A stretch of 19,291 nucleotides of DNA from Bordetella parapertussis (GTDB taxonomy: Bacteria; Pseudomonadota; Gammaproteobacteria; Burkholderiales; Burkholderiaceae_C): positions 1 to 19,291 of the forward strand of contig CAMDJS010000029.1 in assembly GCA_945900685.1 (NCBI GenBank), given 5' to 3'. How positions within the stretch are numbered: position 1 is the first letter of the stretch; each line of letters begins with the position of its first letter. This document shows, piece by piece, positions 16,821 through 19,291 of the stretch. The notes below the pieces were generated by a model. It ran no database searches. It saw only the letters and a program-made list of their open reading frames with translations, and was not told the origin of the DNA. A program made the translations under genes and the position numbers.

Positions 16821-18290
16821 ATGCGCCTTCTTGGCAAAGCGCTGACCTTCGACGATGTGTTGTTGGTCCCCGCATACTCCCAAGTCCTGCCCAAGGACAC
16901 CCGCCTTTCCACCCAGTTTTCACGCCGCATCTCGCTGAACCTGCCGCTGGTGTCTGCAGCCATGGACACGGTCACTGAAGCTCGCTTGGCGATTGCCATT
17001 GCCCAAGAGGGCGGCATGGGTATCGTGCACAAAAATCTGACTGCACTCGAGCAGGCCGCCGAGGTGGCCAAAGTCAAACGTTACGAGAGCGGCGTGGTGC
17101 TGGATCCGGTCATCATCACGCCGCACCACACGGTGCGACAGGTCATGGCCTTGTCGGACGAGTTGGGCATCTCCGGTTTCCCTGTATGCGATGCGGGCAA
17201 AGTGGTCGGCATCGTCACCAACCGCGACTTGCGATTCGAGTCGCGTTACGACTTGCAAATCATAGACATCATGACGCCACGCGAGCGGCTCATTACCGTG
17301 CCTGAGGGCACCACACCCGAGCAGGCCAAAGCCTTGTTGAACAAACACAAGCTCGAGCGTCTGCTGGTCATCAACGAGTCCTTTGAGCTCAAAGGCCTGA
17401 TCACCGTCAAAGACATCACCAAGCAAACCAGTTTCCCGAATGCAGCGCGCGACGGTTCGGGGCGATTGCGTGTCGGTGCGGCCGTAGGCGTGGGCCCGGG
17501 CACCGAAGAGCGTGTGGAGGCCTTGGTACGTGCCGGGGTTGACGCCATCGTGGTGGACACGGCGCACGGGCACAGCCACGGCGTGATTGAGCGGGTTCGC
17601 TGGGTCAAACAAAACTATCCCGACATTGACGTGGTCGGCGGCAATATCGCGACAGGTGCGGCAGCTTTGGCACTCGCTGAAGCCGGTGCGGATGCAGTCA
17701 AGGTAGGTATTGGTCCGGGTTCGATCTGCACCACACGCATCGTGGCCGGTGTCGGTGTGCCGCAAATTACCGCGATCGACAACGTGGCCATGGCATTGCA
17801 GGGCAGCGGCGTTCCCTTGATTGCCGACGGCGGCATCCGTTACAGCGGCGACATTGCCAAAGCGATTGCCGCAGGTGCGTCCTGCATCATGATGGGCGGT
17901 ATGTTTGCAGGCACCGAGGAAGCGCCGGGTGAAATCATTTTGTACCAGGGCCGCAGTTACAAAAGCTATCGCGGCATGGGCAGCATTGGCGCCATGCAGC
18001 AGGGCAGTGCCGATCGTTATTTTCAAGAGGCCACCACAGGCAACCCGAACGCAGACAAACTGGTGCCTGAGGGCATCGAAGGCCGCGTGCCGTATAAAGG
18101 TTCCATGGTCAGCATCATTTACCAAATGGCCGGTGGCGTGCGCGCTGCGATGGGTTACTGCGGCTGCGCCAGCATTGACGACATGCGTAACCGCGCAGAG
18201 TTTGTGGAAATTTCAGTGGCCGGCATGCGCGAAAGCCATGTACATGACGTACAAATCACCAAGGAAGCGCCGAACTACCGCGCGGATTGA
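16821..18290 (+). CDS. guaB: Inosine-5'-monophosphate dehydrogenase
   Basis: Oxidises IMP to XMP with NAD, the committed step to GMP. The 489-residue protein has the N-terminal [13 protein letters not shown], a Bateman module of two CBS domains at about 92-200 inserted in the TIM barrel, and the catalytic loop GPGSICTTR with Cys303. The phosphate-binding [10 protein letters not shown] and the flap-adjacent [11 protein letters not shown] are also present. The reading frame stays open upstream to 16713, but ATG 16821 has a proper ribosome binding site (GGAG) and gives the standard N-terminus [12 protein letters not shown], so the longer form is rejected. It is followed after 36 bases by guaA, the usual guaBA pair. 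Confidence 0.98.
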   Translation: MRLLGKALTFDDVLLVPAYSQVLPKDTRLSTQFSRRISLNLPLVSAAMDTVTEARLAIAIAQEGGMGIVHKNLTALEQAAEVAKVKRYESGVVLDPVIITPHHTVRQVMALSDELGISGFPVCDAGKVVGIVTNRDLRFESRYDLQIIDIMTPRERLITVPEGTTPEQAKALLNKHKLERLLVINESFELKGLITVKDITKQTSFPNAARDGSGRLRVGAAVGVGPGTEERVEALVRAGVDAIVVDTAHGHSHGVIERVRWVKQNYPDIDVVGGNIATGAAALALAEAGADAVKVGIGPGSICTTRIVAGVGVPQITAIDNVAMALQGSGVPLIADGGIRYSGDIAKAIAAGASCIMMGGMFAGTEEAPGEIILYQGRSYKSYRGMGSIGAMQQGSADRYFQEATTGNPNADKLVPEGIEGRVPYKGSMVSIIYQMAGGVRAAMGYCGCASIDDMRNRAEFVEISVAGMRESHVHDVQITKEAPNYRAD

Positions 18291-18326
18291 TGACTTCTTA
18301 AAGACAACAGTCTGCTTGAGATTCCC

Positions 18327-19291
18327 ATGTCACACCACAAAATTTTGATTCTTGATTTTGGCTCGCAAGTCACGCAATTGATCGCGCGCCGTGTGCGCGA
18401 AGCGCATGTGTATTGTGAAGTCCATCCTTGCGATGTCAGCAATGAATGGCTGCGTGATTACGCCGCTGACGGCATGCTCAAAGGCATTATTTTGTCCGGC
18501 AGTCACGCCAGTGTTTATGAAGAAGACACCGACAGCGCGCCCTCGCTGGTGTTTGAGTTGGGCGTTCCGGTGCTGGGCATTTGCTACGGCATGCAAACCA
18601 TGGCGCAGCAACTCGGCGGCAAAGTTCAAAGTGGTCAAACCCGTGAGTTTGGCTACGCGGAAGTTCGTGCGCGAGGCCATACCGATTTGTTGAAAGACAT
18701 CGCCGACTTCACCACGGCCGATGGCCACGGCATGCTCAAGGTGTGGATGAGCCACGGCGACAAGGTGACAGAGCTTCCGTCTGGCTTCAAACTAATGGCC
18801 AGCACCGACAGTTGCCCCATTGCCGGTATGGCTGACGAAGCACGTCATTTTTACGGCGTGCAATTCCACCCTGAAGTGACGCACACGGTGCAAGGCAAAG
18901 CCTTGTTGAACCGTTTTGTGCTGGACATTTGCCGAACGAATGCCGATTGGATGATGACCGGTTATGTCGAAGAAGCCGTGGCGCGTATCCGCGAGCAAGT
19001 CGGTGATGAAGAAGTGATTTTGGGTTTGTCAGGCGGCGTGGATTCGTCGGTCGCGGCTGCATTGATACACCGCGCCATTGGCGATCAACTCACTTGCGTG
19101 TTTGTCGATCACGGTTTGTTGCGCTTGAACGAAGGCGATGCGGTCATGCAAATGTTTGCAGGCCAATTGCATGCGCGCGTCATACGCGTGGATGCGAGTG
19201 CTTTGTTTTTAGGCAAGCTCGCAGGTGTCAGCGAACCGGAAGCCAAACGCAAAATCATAGGCGCTGAGTTTGTCACCGTTTTCAAAGAGCA
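18327..19291 (+). CDS. guaA: GMP synthase (glutamine-hydrolysing), 3' part outside window
   Basis: Converts XMP to GMP using glutamine and ATP. The window holds 321 of about 540 codons and the frame is open to its end. The N-terminal glutamine amidotransferase domain has Cys86 in GICYGMQ and His181/Glu183 in QFHPEV, the complete triad. The ATP-pyrophosphatase domain begins with the P-loop [10 protein letters not shown] (SGGVDS at 235-240). The usual SGGP after the third strand is replaced by [10 protein letters not shown] (from residue 57), which I believe also occurs in relatives. The ATG gives the expected start [21 protein letters not shown]. The gene is truncated only by the window edge. 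Confidence 0.97.
   Translation, partial: MSHHKILILDFGSQVTQLIARRVREAHVYCEVHPCDVSNEWLRDYAADGMLKGIILSGSHASVYEEDTDSAPSLVFELGVPVLGICYGMQTMAQQLGGKVQSGQTREFGYAEVRARGHTDLLKDIADFTTADGHGMLKVWMSHGDKVTELPSGFKLMASTDSCPIAGMADEARHFYGVQFHPEVTHTVQGKALLNRFVLDICRTNADWMMTGYVEEAVARIREQVGDEEVILGLSGGVDSSVAAALIHRAIGDQLTCVFVDHGLLRLNEGDAVMQMFAGQLHARVIRVDASALFLGKLAGVSEPEAKRKIIGAEFVTVFKE

Noticed and set aside
16920..18125. 401-codon open frame on the minus strand opposite guaB
   Set aside because: It lies wholly inside guaB. Its product is rich in His, Arg, Asp and Ala with no recognisable domain, as expected from the reverse of a strongly codon-biased gene.

Overview
The window looks like an ordinary, gene-dense stretch of a betaproteobacterial chromosome. 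The best match is order Burkholderiales, probably a Comamonadaceae-like lineage. Three things point there: the gene orders hisS-yfgM-bamB-der, hfq-hflX-hflK-hflC-DUF2065-hisZ-purA and smpB/ratA-rnfH-guaB-guaA; the protein sequences themselves; and the use of HisZ beside an ordinary HisS. Base composition looks moderate for that group (judged by eye, not counted). I see no tRNA or rRNA gene, insertion sequence, CRISPR array, prophage gene or pseudogene. No gap without a gene exceeds about 105 bases.

Layout. (1) 20-4489, plus strand: hisS, yfgM, bamB and der, the classic hisS-der cluster, joining tRNA charging, periplasmic and outer-membrane protein assembly, and ribosome assembly. (2) 4565-13001, plus strand: hfq, hflX, hflK, hflC, a small DUF2065 membrane protein, hisZ, purA, a phosphoribosyltransferase gene and a cystathionine beta-lyase-like gene, all tightly spaced. 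(3) 12998-15881: three strand switches with almost no DNA between genes. A minus-strand pair (tesA-like esterase, then mnmH/selU) converges on metC with a 4-base overlap and diverges from a YbbA-like ABC ATPase gene with 3 bases between start codons. The ATPase gene then converges on smpB with a 2-base gap. (4) 15953-19291, plus strand: ratA, rnfH, guaB, and guaA, which is cut by the window end at about 60% of its usual length.

How the genes fit together. Hfq and HflX handle RNA and stalled ribosomes, HflK/HflC scaffold the FtsH protease, and SmpB with tmRNA rescues ribosomes, so translation quality control recurs. A second theme is purine and PRPP metabolism: purA (IMP to AMP), guaB and guaA (IMP to GMP), hisZ (control of the ATP- and PRPP-consuming first step of histidine synthesis) and a PRPP-binding transferase.

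No clearly new system was found. The points most worth a second look are the lone ABC ATPase without a permease, the near-zero spacing at the strand switches, the hydrophobic N-terminal extension of HflK with an unclear start, the TTG start of hflX in frame with hfq, and short inverted repeats around putative -10 elements.
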